Shown here: positions 8,203-17,259 of the stretch, in pieces
Layout: every line of letters begins with the position of its first letter
Position numbering within the stretch: position 1 is the first letter of the stretch
Source: Terriglobia bacterium
GTDB taxonomy: Bacteria; Acidobacteriota; Terriglobia; Acidiferrales; UBA7541
Direction of reading: 5' to 3'
Assembly (NCBI GenBank): GCA_020073485.1
Contig: JAIQFB010000001.1
Span: forward strand, 186,001-250,000
Length of the DNA: 64,000 bases
The notes under the pieces: generated by a model
Database searches by the model: none
Told to the model about the DNA's origin: nothing
The model's input: the letters and a program-made list of their open reading frames with translations, nothing else
Translations under genes and position numbers: made by a program

Positions 8203-9237
8203 TCAATCCCGCGTTTCGTAAAACCACAGCTCCGCGGGTCTGCCGGCGCGCGCCGGAACCGCTAAGTACAAGGTGTTGTGTTTTCCCACCTGGCCGAAGT
8301 ACGCACTGGTGCGCGCGCCGATTTCGGTGGGAATCTTGGCGATGCGTTCGTACTTGTCCGGATCGATTTGCTGATAAACAAAAATGAAACCTTCGCCGCT
8401 GGGGACGTAGATGCGCTTGCGGTCGGCGTCGTACCACATGTCATCCGTGTCGGCCGCGCCCGGAAGGCTGGCAACCGTTTTTCCCGTGTCCATATCCAGC
8501 ACCAGCAGGCGCGCCGGCCTGCGCGCTGCGACGAACAAGCGGCGATGCGCCTCGTCGAGAGCCATGGGGAAGTTTGTCCCCGCCTCCTCGAGCTTCCATT
8601 TTTCGATTTTATGTGTGTTCCGGTCAATCACGGCGATCTGATTGATGGAGGCCAGATTGACGAAGATTTTCGGGCCTTTTTCCTCCAATTGAAACGATTC
8701 CGGGTGCGCGCCGACCACGAAATCGCCGGGGATTCGCTTGTTGGTGGTTGCGTCGAACACGCCGATGGCGCCTTCGGCATCGTCTCCGTACCCGACGTAT
8801 ACCCGTTTCGTGGCGGGGTCGTAACGAAGCTGATCCGCATCCTCCGTATACTTGACGCTATCGAGCAGTTTGTAGGTGTCGGCGTCGAAGATTTTGCACG
8901 ACCCATCGATTTCATTCGAGACCACAATCCGGTTGGAATCGGGAAGGTAAAGCGCCATTTGCGGCCTCCCGAATCCGGGATCCTTCATGATTTGGATTCG
9001 CTTGCCTCTCTGCACATCCAGGACTTGCACGGAGTCGTCTCCGTAGACGGCGGCAAATACCCGGCCACTGCGGTTGTCCACCGCCATGTGGTCAAACCGG
9101 CCCTCAACGCCGGGCATCGGGACGATCCGCGCCAGGAACAGCGGCGCGAATTCGTCATTGGACGGAGGTTGCTGTGCGGCGACGCTTACAGCGATTGCCA
9201 GGCCCACGACCAAAAATGAGATGTGACGTTTCCTCAT
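8203..9237 (-). CDS. YncE-like/YVTN beta-propeller protein, exported
   Basis: A 344-residue protein with a signal peptide (~1-21, ending AVSVAAQQ). The rest is repeated propeller blades with patterns such as VLDVQRGKR, IFDADTYKLLD, GVFDATTNKRIPG and VLDMDTGKTVASLPG. This is the YncE/surface-layer propeller superfamily, usually periplasmic or surface-associated; no catalytic residues can be assigned. The long leader (~210 nt) starts at a minus-strand promoter carrying operator B. It is divergent from the second Oar receptor, which has operator C, so the pair is likely co-regulated by the two-component system next door. Confidence 0.8.
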   Translation of the reverse strand: MRKRHISFLVVGLAIAVSVAAQQPPSNDEFAPLFLARIVPMPGVEGRFDHMAVDNRSGRVFAAVYGDDSVQVLDVQRGKRIQIMKDPGFGRPQMALYLPDSNRIVVSNEIDGSCKIFDADTYKLLDSVKYTEDADQLRYDPATKRVYVGYGDDAEGAIGVFDATTNKRIPGDFVVGAHPESFQLEEKGPKIFVNLASINQIAVIDRNTHKIEKWKLEEAGTNFPMALDEAHRRLFVAARRPARLLVLDMDTGKTVASLPGAADTDDMWYDADRKRIYVPSGEGFIFVYQQIDPDKYERIAKIPTEIGARTSAYFGQVGKHNTLYLAVPARAGRPAELWFYETRD

Positions 9238-9456
9238 GTTGCCTCCGAAGCTGAATTCCTAGCGGCTCGCGCTGGCGAAGGTTACCAGAGAGTTTGCCAG
9301 CGGGCCAGGGCGGGCCGTCGAGCGCCCCATCGAGTTTGGGCTCGTGATCCTACGGCGTAGCCTGCGCTGCGCCATTTGGCACCTGTAGGGACGGGGCAAA
9401 AAACAGCGATTCAAACGCAACTCGACTGGCCGGCGAACTTGCCGCTCAGCGTCTCG

Positions 9457-9489
9457 ATTGGAGCACTTGAACCTGAATGTTAACTGAAA
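9457..9489 (-). promoter_or_regulatory. Operator B plus -10 for the YncE-like gene
   Basis: Minus strand TTTCAGTTAACATTCAGG (9489-9472), two TTCAG half-sites 11 bp apart, then 9 bp, then TCCAAT (9462-9457). Same element and spacing as operators A and C. Confidence 0.6.
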
Positions 9490-9536
9490 TCGCAGCCCCG
9501 AATTGAGTTTTAGAAAATCGGAAACATTGGTGAAAC

Positions 9537-9569
9537 TTTCAGACTTCATTCAGGTTGGATTCGTATACT
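9537..9569 (+). promoter_or_regulatory. Operator C plus -10 for the second Oar receptor
   Basis: TTTCAGACTTCATTCAGG (9537-9554) is followed after 9 bp by a strong -10, TATACT (9564-9569). The downstream half-site takes the place of a -35 element, as at PhoB/OmpR-activated promoters. The resulting leader is ~240 nt. Confidence 0.65.
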
Positions 9570-9815
9570 CCTCCAAACGGATTTGCCATTGAGTTGCCGC
9601 CGGAGACAGGCATCACTCGCCAGCGCAAAGCCTTCCGCTCTTGCCCACCGTCGCAATTCTTGACGCTGGTTCAAGAGCAGCGCTGATTCACCGGAGTTTT
9701 AGGGCGTGAGCCATTCGAGAAAATACGAATGCACCTTGCGGAACTTGCCTTTCCGTCGCCATAATCCCGGCATTGCGTCGGGGGCTTTCTTAGCAACCAG
9801 GATCTGGGAGGGGAC

Positions 9816-12800
9816 ATGGGGAGTGTAACCGGGCGGTCGGAACCAGGCAGCCTTGTCGTGAGTCGGGCCTGTGACGACTGGAGCCGCGCGAGGCTCCCCC
9901 GGCTGGGTTCAAATGGAATGCCTATTTTCGCTGCGCTGTTGGCTCTTTTGGTGTGGTTCGCGACGCCGCGCCCGGTCAACGCGCAAGTTGCCGGGGGATC
10001 GATCACCGGCACGGTACGAGGAGAATCCGGCGCCGCCATCCCGGACGTCCGAGTATCGATCGCGGACGTGACTTCCAATGTGACCAGAACCGTCACCACG
10101 GACACGAGCGGCTTTTATAACGCGCCCGCCCTGCCTCCAGGAAACTACGAGATGACGGTTTCGTCCCCCGGATTTGTCACTCAGGTAATTACATCGATTA
10201 CTGTTGCGGTAGGCAGCGAACGCGTACTCAACGTCGTCATGCAGGTGGGCAAGCCGGAAACCATCGTGCGCACAGCAGCCCCTGTCGCGCCAATAAGTCA
10301 GGCATCTTCCTGCTGCGGTGGAAGCGCCAGCGCCTCCACCGTGCGCGACACGCCTCTGAACGGACGAGACTGGGCCCAACTGGCAACCTTGCAGGCCGGT
10401 GTCACGGGGGTTCAGTCCACCGGAGGCAATACCGACCGCGGCTTTGGGGCGGCCATCAGCATTTCCGGATCGCGGCCTGACCAGAACAGCTATCGCCTGG
10501 ATGGAATCAGCATCAATGACTATGCAAATGGCGCCCCTGGGAGCGTGCTGGGCGATAACCTGGGAATTGACGCCGTGGAACAAGTATCCGTGTTGGGAAG
10601 CAACTACCCAGCCGAGTATGGACGCACTTCCGGCGGGGTAATCAACGCGGTTACCCGGTCCGGGAAGAACGCCTTCCACGGCACGGCATATGAATTTCTC
10701 CGCAACAGCGCTCTGGATGCCCGAAATTTCTTCGATGGCCCGATCATTCCTGCCTTCAAGCGCAACCAATTCGGGGGTTCGGCGGGGGCGCCGATCCGCA
10801 AGGATCGCACGTTCATCTTCGGAGACTATGAAGGGTTGCGCCAATCGCTGGGTGTGACCACCGTGGATACCGTGCCTTCGGTGGCAGCCCGCAGCGGCCA
10901 GCTTTCCACGGGAACAGTGAGCGTGGACCCCGCGGTAGCCAGGTTTCTCGCGGCTTTCTATCCTTTACCGAATGGATCGTCGCTTGGCGCGGGCGACACT
11001 GGAATCTATAACTTCGCCGCGCAGCAAGTGACCACGGAAAATTATTTCACGATTCGCCTGGATCAAAAATTGTCGGATAAAGACGCCTTCTCCGGCACGT
11101 ACATGCGCGACAAGTCACAGACCGTGCAGCCGGGCACGTTCGGCGAACTCTTTTCCACCGTGCAATCGGCGCGTGAAGTGGCCACTCTGCACGAGCAGCA
11201 TATTTTCGGCCCCACTTTGCTGAATGCCGCCGGCTTCGGCTTCAGCCGCGCCGTTGCGGTAATAGGAAAAGTTGCGCGTGTCACAAACCCTCTGATGAAC
11301 GACAGCTCTTATGCATTCGAACCTGGAGGGTTTGCAGGGTCGGTGGAGGGTGTACCCGGACTCACAAACTTTCTAGGCGCTCCACTGCCCAATGGTTTTA
11401 TCCCATCCAGCAAATCCGTCGCCTGGAACTCATTTCAGGGAAGCGACGACGTCTATTTGACCCGCGGAATCCACGCCCTGAAGTTCGGAGCGATGGTCGA
11501 ACGGATGCAGGACAACCAGTTGACCAGCAGCAACGCCAATGGATCGTACCGTTTCAATTCCTTACAGAGTTTTCTGACCAACGTGCCGCAATCCTTCGCG
11601 GGCAATGCCTCGGTCTCTTCACCCGATTATGGGATGCGTCAGACACTATTCGGCGCCTATGTTCAGGATGACATCCGGCTGCATAAAGACCTGACATTCA
11701 ACGCCGGGTTGCGCTATGAAATGGTGACGGTGCCGACCGAGGCGCATAATCTGCTTCCCAATCTGCGCAATCTTTCCGACGCGACGGCCGTTATCGGGCC
11801 GCCCTTATTCAAGAACCCGACGCTCCGGAATTTCGAGCCGCGCGTCGGGTTTGCCTGGAATCCACGCGGAGGCAAGACTCTTTTGCGCGGGGGATTTGGA
11901 GTTTTTGATGTCTTGCCGCTTCCCTACGAATTCACGATCACCATCCAGCACTCGCAACCGTTTGTAAACGAGATTTTTGCGAATGTTCTTTCCCCGGGCG
12001 ATTTTCAATTGTGCGGATCCCAGACCGGCGGCTGCCAAACCAGCGCATTCGAAAAAGCGAAGGGCGTGCCGGGCTTTTCACGCTCCAACTACGTTCAGTA
12101 CGATCCCAAGCGCAATTACGTGATGCAATGGAATCTGAGCGTGGCACAGCAGCTGTCTTCGACGCTGGCCGTCACGCTCGGCTACGTCGGCTCGCGGGGG
12201 GTTCACCAGCCCTACCGCGTCGACAACATTGACATGGTCCTTCCGACCCTTACCGCGGCAGGGTACATGTGGCCTTGCGGGCCGAATGGCACCCCCGGTA
12301 CCACATGCGCGATCGGATTTTTGCCGCAGGGCACACAGGCCAATCCCAGGCCCAGCGTCACGCTCAACCCCAACTACGGCCGAATCACCGGGTCTTTCTG
12401 GCAAGCGGATTCTTTTTACGATGCATTGCAGGCGAATATTACAAAACGCGTCAGCCATGGCTTTCAGTTCAGCGGGGCTTACACCTGGGGGAAGAGTATC
12501 GATACGCTTTCCTCCACGGAAGCAAACGATGCTTTTCCCAACGGGCTTTTCAACCAACTCTATTTCGACCAGCGAACTACCCGGGGGCTTTCGGATTTCA
12601 ACGTGGCGCAGACGTTTGTTCTAAACGTGACTTGGGAGATACCCGGTCCGAAGGCCGGCTCCGCTCTTCCAGCGCTCCCGAAAATGGTTTTGAGCGGGTG
12701 GCAGTTGGTTGGGCTTTACAAGGCCAGTACCGGGCAGCCTTTCACACCGATATTTGGCGGCGACCCTCGGGGAATGAAACTGGAAGAGACTGGCGAGATG

Positions 12801-13259
12801 CCGAGCCGTATTACTGGTCCTGGTTGCGATACGCTAACCAATCCCGGAAACCCCAACCATTACATCAAGACGCAATGCCTGACTCTTCCCACGGCGCCGA
12901 GTTCTTTCGCGGCCCAGTGCGCGCCCTTTCCCGGGGCCGTAGGGCCTCTGCCGGCCGGCACGGTGTATTGCGCGAACCTGGCGGGCAACCTCGGCCGGAA
13001 TACCTTGATCGGTCCGGGACTGTCGAAACTGGATTTCTCCGTATTCAAAAATAACTATGTGAAGCGCGTCTCGGAAAGCTTTAACGCCCAGTTCCGGGCG
13101 GAATTTTTCAATATCCTGAACCGCGCGAACTTTGCTTCGCCGACGGACAACTTGGCGGCATTTGACCAAAGCGGCGAGGCCATTTCCAGCGTGGGCCTGA
13201 TCACCACCACGCAGACAACGTCGCGCCAGATTCAATTTGCGCTGAAGATTATTTGGTAG
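9816..13259 (+). CDS. Oar-type TonB-dependent receptor with carboxypeptidase-regulatory domain
   Basis: 1,147 residues from 9816, or 1,113 from an internal ATG at 9918 that begins directly at a signal peptide (MPIFAALLALLVWF, cleavage near VNAQ). The GGGAGGGGAC ribosome site favours 9816; signal-peptide placement favours 9918. The carboxypeptidase-regulatory domain follows (start ITGTVRGESGAAIPDV), then a plug-like region (NGRDWAQLATLQAGV, with a CCGG motif just before) and a long barrel ending RQIQFALKIIW. It is predicted to be an outer-membrane receptor; substrate unknown. Operator C upstream links it to the CusRS-like pair. A nine-haem cytochrome follows 101 bp downstream on the same strand, so the two may share a transcript. 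Confidence 0.85.
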   Translation: MGSVTGRSEPGSLVVSRACDDWSRARLPRLGSNGMPIFAALLALLVWFATPRPVNAQVAGGSITGTVRGESGAAIPDVRVSIADVTSNVTRTVTTDTSGFYNAPALPPGNYEMTVSSPGFVTQVITSITVAVGSERVLNVVMQVGKPETIVRTAAPVAPISQASSCCGGSASASTVRDTPLNGRDWAQLATLQAGVTGVQSTGGNTDRGFGAAISISGSRPDQNSYRLDGISINDYANGAPGSVLGDNLGIDAVEQVSVLGSNYPAEYGRTSGGVINAVTRSGKNAFHGTAYEFLRNSALDARNFFDGPIIPAFKRNQFGGSAGAPIRKDRTFIFGDYEGLRQSLGVTTVDTVPSVAARSGQLSTGTVSVDPAVARFLAAFYPLPNGSSLGAGDTGIYNFAAQQVTTENYFTIRLDQKLSDKDAFSGTYMRDKSQTVQPGTFGELFSTVQSAREVATLHEQHIFGPTLLNAAGFGFSRAVAVIGKVARVTNPLMNDSSYAFEPGGFAGSVEGVPGLTNFLGAPLPNGFIPSSKSVAWNSFQGSDDVYLTRGIHALKFGAMVERMQDNQLTSSNANGSYRFNSLQSFLTNVPQSFAGNASVSSPDYGMRQTLFGAYVQDDIRLHKDLTFNAGLRYEMVTVPTEAHNLLPNLRNLSDATAVIGPPLFKNPTLRNFEPRVGFAWNPRGGKTLLRGGFGVFDVLPLPYEFTITIQHSQPFVNEIFANVLSPGDFQLCGSQTGGCQTSAFEKAKGVPGFSRSNYVQYDPKRNYVMQWNLSVAQQLSSTLAVTLGYVGSRGVHQPYRVDNIDMVLPTLTAAGYMWPCGPNGTPGTTCAIGFLPQGTQANPRPSVTLNPNYGRITGSFWQADSFYDALQANITKRVSHGFQFSGAYTWGKSIDTLSSTEANDAFPNGLFNQLYFDQRTTRGLSDFNVAQTFVLNVTWEIPGPKAGSALPALPKMVLSGWQLVGLYKASTGQPFTPIFGGDPRGMKLEETGEMPSRITGPGCDTLTNPGNPNHYIKTQCLTLPTAPSSFAAQCAPFPGAVGPLPAGTVYCANLAGNLGRNTLIGPGLSKLDFSVFKNNYVKRVSESFNAQFRAEFFNILNRANFASPTDNLAAFDQSGEAISSVGLITTTQTTSRQIQFALKIIW

Positions 13260-13360
13260 CCGCTGCGCTCGCTGCAACTTTTCCTAACCTGTTGCGCGAT
13301 GGAAACAGGCCCGGATAGAGACAAGGTTTACCGCGGATTTGCGAGAAGCCGGAGGGGAAT

Positions 13361-15007
13361 ATGAACAAGTGGAAAGCGCTGGTTCTATTGTTCATCGCTG
13401 TCGTCATTCTCTCTGCGCTCTACGGAGCCGCCGTGATCCGGCGCGGATTCAGCGCTGTCGACCAGCCGTCTTCGCTGGAGAAAGCCGTGGCGCGAGCCGT
13501 CCGGGATCTGGGAATCCCGGGCACCGCGCGAGACGCGAAGAATCCGTGGCCCCCCGCTCCTGAAACGTTGCAGCAAGCGCGCGAGGATTTCACGAATCAC
13601 TGCGCGGGCTGCCACGGCAAGGATGGCGACGGCCAAACAGGAATCGCCCGGAACCTTTATCCCAAGGCGCCTGACTTGCGCTTGCCGGCGACGCAGAATC
13701 TCACCGACGGTGAAATTCATTACATTATTACAAACGGCGTGCGCCTCACGGGGATGCCCGCGCTCGGCAATCCGCACATGTCCGAGGACGACAACACCGC
13801 GTGGAAGCTGGTCCTGTTCATTCGCTCAATTTCCGGGACTTCGCCGCAGGAAAAAGCGGAACAAACGGCCGCGATTGGCGCGGCGCACTATGTGGGCTCG
13901 GCCGCCTGCCAGAAATGCCACACGCAGCTTTACGACAACTGGAAGAAAACGCCCATGGCCAATGTGGTGCGCGACCCGCGCGAGCATCCCGATGCCATCA
14001 TTCCGGATCTGGCTACGAACAACGTCAGCAAGAAATTCACCAAGGACGATGTTGCGTTTATCTACGGGAGCATCTGGAAGCAGCGCTATTTCACCAAGGT
14101 CGGCGACGACTATTTTCCGCAGTCCGCGCAATGGGACGTGGTCCACAAGAAGTGGCTTCCTTATATGGCGGCGAACGGCGCGGACTGGTGGGTGCCGTTT
14201 TATCCTCCCGATAATTTCAAACGGCCCACCGGACCCACGTGTGATGGCTGCCACTCGGTCGACTACAACATTCAGACCAAGCAGGTTGCCGAGTGGAACG
14301 TCGGCTGCGAGGCCTGCCACGGACCGGGCAGCGCGCACGTGGAGCACGGCGTGCGCGGCAACATTCTAAATCCCGCGCGCATGGATCCAGTCAGCGCCAA
14401 CGACACCTGCATTCGATGCCATTCGCAGGGCCGGCCGCTCACCAGTCCCATCCAGGGACAATATTACGATTGGCCGGTCGGCTACCGCGTGGGGCTGAAC
14501 CTGAGGGATTATTGGCAGCTGGAAGATCACAAGCTGGGCGAGCTGAGCTTCACGCATTTTCCGGACGGCACCGCGCACAAAAACCGCATGCAGGGTAACG
14601 ATTTCGCGCAGAGCCTGATGTACCGCCGCGGCGTCATGTGTTCCGACTGCCACGATGTGCACGGCACGGGCAATTACGCGCAGCTCCGCAAGCCCGCCAA
14701 TCAGATTTGCCTGGATTGCCACGGGCCCGGCTCTCGAAACGGCCCGCGCGGCGCGACTCTCGCCGAGCACACCCATCACAAGGACGGCTCGGCGGGCAGC
14801 GAGTGCGTGGCCTGCCATATGCCGAAAATCGAGGCGGAGATTCCCGGCGTGTTTGTGAGCGCGCACACGTTCGGGTTCATCCCCCCGTCCATGACCGACA
14901 AGTACAAGATTCCGAATCCGTGCACGTCGTGCCACACGGACAAGACCACCGCCTGGGCCGCCGATGCCATGCGGCATTGGCCCGATCAATCGCCCTGGCG
15001 GCAGTAG
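13361..15007 (+). CDS. Membrane-anchored nine-haem c-type cytochrome
   Basis: 548 residues. An N-terminal anchor (~5-25) is followed by a mono-haem cytochrome c domain (CAGCH at 81-85, axial Met likely in LTGMPALG). A multihaem module comes next with eight more CXXCH sites: CQKCH, CDGCH, CEACH, CIRCH, CSDCH, CLDCH, CVACH and CTSCH. The fold resembles the cytochrome c554/doubled-CXXCH group, which transfers electrons in the periplasm or at the cell surface. The start at 13361 has GGAGGGGAAT upstream. The stop codon lies inside the repeat at 15004-15078. Its position behind the operator-controlled Oar receptor suggests a link between uptake and redox. Electron donor and acceptor cannot be read from sequence. 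Confidence 0.85.
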   Translation: MNKWKALVLLFIAVVILSALYGAAVIRRGFSAVDQPSSLEKAVARAVRDLGIPGTARDAKNPWPPAPETLQQAREDFTNHCAGCHGKDGDGQTGIARNLYPKAPDLRLPATQNLTDGEIHYIITNGVRLTGMPALGNPHMSEDDNTAWKLVLFIRSISGTSPQEKAEQTAAIGAAHYVGSAACQKCHTQLYDNWKKTPMANVVRDPREHPDAIIPDLATNNVSKKFTKDDVAFIYGSIWKQRYFTKVGDDYFPQSAQWDVVHKKWLPYMAANGADWWVPFYPPDNFKRPTGPTCDGCHSVDYNIQTKQVAEWNVGCEACHGPGSAHVEHGVRGNILNPARMDPVSANDTCIRCHSQGRPLTSPIQGQYYDWPVGYRVGLNLRDYWQLEDHKLGELSFTHFPDGTAHKNRMQGNDFAQSLMYRRGVMCSDCHDVHGTGNYAQLRKPANQICLDCHGPGSRNGPRGATLAEHTHHKDGSAGSECVACHMPKIEAEIPGVFVSAHTFGFIPPSMTDKYKIPNPCTSCHTDKTTAWAADAMRHWPDQSPWRQ

Positions 15008-15078
15008 GACAGGCTTCAGCCTGTCGCTTTTGATTTTCGTGTGCGAATAAAGACCCGACAGGCTGAAGCCTGTCCTAC
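15004..15078. repeat. Perfect 23-bp inverted repeat overlapping a stop codon
   Basis: The arm at 15004-15026 (starting GTAGGACAGGCTTCAGCC) is exactly complementary to 15056-15078, with a 29-bp spacer. It is related to the element at 5721-5790 by the GACAGGC core. The TAG stop of the multihaem cytochrome gene (15005-15007) lies within the left arm. Confidence 0.75.
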
Positions 15079-15167
15079 TGGGCCGTTCCAAACTTTTCAA
15101 AACTGCAGCGCTGTTTGCCGTTACGAAAAACATCCACCTTCCGCCAGCATGATTTCGCGCGACAAGA

Positions 15168-15173
15168 TATAAT
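15168..15173 (+). promoter_or_regulatory. -10 element of the SulP gene
   Basis: A perfect TATAAT 11 bp before the TTG at 15185. No good -35 was seen at the usual distance. Confidence 0.45.
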
Positions 15174-15184
15174 AGAAATCGCTG

Positions 15185-16927
15185 TTGGATGGAAAGGACA
15201 CCTCGGACACTGCCGCAATGGAATTTCCTGCTATGCAAGACTGGCTGCCAAGATCGATATTGTGTCTCAAGGATTATAACGGGCGGAAATTTGCCGCCGA
15301 CCTGCTCGCGGGAATCACCGTGGGCCTGGTGGCGCTCCCGCTGGCGATGGCCTTTGCGATCGCCTCGGGCGTCACGCCGCAATCGGGATTGTATTGCGCC
15401 ATCGTCGCCGGATTCCTGATCTCGGCGCTGGGCGGCTCGACCACGCAAATCGGCGGGCCCACCGGCGCGTTCGTCGTGGTCGTGTACGGCATCGTTCAGC
15501 GTTACGGCCTGGACGGCTTGTTCATGTGCACGCTCATGGCGGGCGTGCTGCTCGTGATTCTGGGAGTGACGGGTTTGGGCATGGCGGTGAAGTTCATCCC
15601 GCGCCCCGTGGTCGTGGGCTTTACCAATGGCATTGCCGTCATCATCGCCAGCACACAGATCAAGGATTTCTTCGGCCTGCAGGTGGATAAAGTCCCCGGA
15701 GAATTTCTGGCCCGCATCGAAGTTCTCGCCGGCGCGTATCGCACGTTCTCGCCCCTGGCAACGGGCCTCGCCGTTTCCGCGCTGCTGTTGATCCTGATCT
15801 TCATGCGCTATGTGAAGCGCGTGCCGGGATACATCGTGGCCTTGTTTGTGGGCACCGCGGCGGTGATCCTATTCAAGTTGCCCGTGGAAACGATTGGCAC
15901 GCGTTTCGGCGGCATCCCTTCGGGCTTCCCGGGAATCAAGATTCCGCAATTTCGCGCCGACCTTCTGCGCCCGCTGATTTCGCCGGCCATCACCGTGGCC
16001 ATGCTCGGCGCCATTGAGTCGCTGATGTCCGCGGTGGTTTCCGACCGCATGAGCGGAACCAAGCACAATCCGAACGTCGAGCTGGTTGGCCAGGGCGTCG
16101 CCAATATCATGTCTCCGCTGTTCGGCGGGCTTCCCGCCACCGGAGCGATCGCGCGCACGGCCACCAATATCCGCTCCGGCGCCAAGACGCCCGTTTCCGG
16201 AATGATTCACGCGCTGACGCTGCTGTGCATCATTCTGTTTGCCGCGCCGCTGGCCAGATTCATTCCGCTCTCGGTCCTGGCGGCGATCCTGTTCGTCGTT
16301 TCCTACAACATGGGGGAATGGGGAGAAATTCCAGAACTCCTGAAGCTTTCCCCGCTGGATATCGGCGTGTGGCTCATCACGTTTGCGTTGACCGTGTTTG
16401 CGGATTTGACGGTGGCCGTCGAGGCCGGAATGATCCTTGCGGCCCTGGTCTACATTCGGAAGGTCACGAGCACGACAACGGTAGCGCAAGTCACCGACGA
16501 ATATCTGCGCGAAGGCCACGTGCACATCCTGCAGCACAAGGAAATTCCGTCCTACGTGACCATTTTCCGCATCCACGGCCCATTTCTCTTTGGGGCCACG
16601 GATAAAATCGATGAAGTGATCGAGCGCATCCCCGAACTGCCTGCCATCGTCGTTCTCCGCCTTCGCAACATGACCGCGATCGACGCCACCGGTTTGCAGG
16701 CCCTGGAAAATCTGGCCGACGCCGTGCACGCCTCCGGCCGCGGACTCATCCTGTGCGGCGCGCGCGAACAACCTGCCAAACTGATGCACCAGGCCGAATT
16801 CGAGGAGCACGTCGGCGCCGGAAACATCAGTCCGAGCATCGCCGCGGCCCTGGAACGCGCCAAGGTCTTGTATCAGGAGATCGAGCAGCGGAATTTGCAC
16901 GCGGTGGGCGAAGGCGCGAAGAGTTAG
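15185..16927 (+). CDS. SulP-family anion transporter with STAS domain
   Basis: 580 residues as drawn from a TTG at 15185; ATG codons at 15218 or 15233 would remove 11-16 residues. The N-terminal two-thirds is the SulP transmembrane core (~25-430; motifs GLYCAIVAGFLISALGGS and FIPRPVVVGFTNGIAVII). It is followed by a cytoplasmic STAS domain (~455-560, AIDATGLQALENLADAV). The family moves sulfate, bicarbonate or other anions across the inner membrane. Substrate cannot be fixed here, and no carbonic anhydrase or sulfur-assimilation genes are adjacent. A TATAAT sits 11 bp before the TTG, giving a very short leader. Confidence 0.9.
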   Translation: MDGKDTSDTAAMEFPAMQDWLPRSILCLKDYNGRKFAADLLAGITVGLVALPLAMAFAIASGVTPQSGLYCAIVAGFLISALGGSTTQIGGPTGAFVVVVYGIVQRYGLDGLFMCTLMAGVLLVILGVTGLGMAVKFIPRPVVVGFTNGIAVIIASTQIKDFFGLQVDKVPGEFLARIEVLAGAYRTFSPLATGLAVSALLLILIFMRYVKRVPGYIVALFVGTAAVILFKLPVETIGTRFGGIPSGFPGIKIPQFRADLLRPLISPAITVAMLGAIESLMSAVVSDRMSGTKHNPNVELVGQGVANIMSPLFGGLPATGAIARTATNIRSGAKTPVSGMIHALTLLCIILFAAPLARFIPLSVLAAILFVVSYNMGEWGEIPELLKLSPLDIGVWLITFALTVFADLTVAVEAGMILAALVYIRKVTSTTTVAQVTDEYLREGHVHILQHKEIPSYVTIFRIHGPFLFGATDKIDEVIERIPELPAIVVLRLRNMTAIDATGLQALENLADAVHASGRGLILCGAREQPAKLMHQAEFEEHVGAGNISPSIAAALERAKVLYQEIEQRNLHAVGEGAKS

Positions 16928-16982
16928 AAGAAACTCCGTAACGACTCGGTCTCGCGAACTTCTTGCTCCCGAGATTTCCTCC

Positions 16983-17198
16983 GTGACGGCACAATTCAAT
17001 GTAATCCGACAGTTTGAGGCGACAGAACCCATTTCCGGTCGAGTGCGTCGATTCGAAGCTGGCGACATGGTCACGTGCGATTCGAATTAATTTGGCCCAA
17101 ATTTTACCATCGAAGCGGACATGAGATTATATGTGGTAGACCGTTCGACCTTTGAAGGTTGTTGCAAATTCAAGAACGAACCTGGCTCCGCCTTCTAA
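16983..17198 (+). pseudogene. Small ORF interrupted by one in-frame TAA
   Basis: From a GTG at 16983 the frame reads 35 codons (VTAQFNVIRQFEATEP...FEAGDMVTCDSN), meets TAA at 17088-17090 and continues in the same frame for 35 more codons (FGPNFTIEADMRLYVVDRST...FEGCCKFKN) to TAA at 17196. Both halves have protein-like composition, so this looks like a ~71-residue protein broken by a single nonsense codon (CAA to TAA would explain it), or a sequencing error. Family not recognised. No ribosome site is evident. Confidence 0.35.
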
Positions 17199-17259
17199 GT
17201 CTCACCTTAATTGAGCAGTCTGTTTTTTCGGGAATTTTGAACTCTCAAGCACGACGCAT

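Noticed and set aside
12269-13054. 261-codon alternative plus-strand frame in the second Oar gene
   Set aside because: Overlaps the real frame in +2; composition is Arg/Ser/Gly-rich and unlike any protein family.
15869-17074. 401-codon minus-strand ORF over the SulP gene
   Set aside because: Shadow of the SulP reading frame; His/Arg/Gly-rich low-complexity composition.
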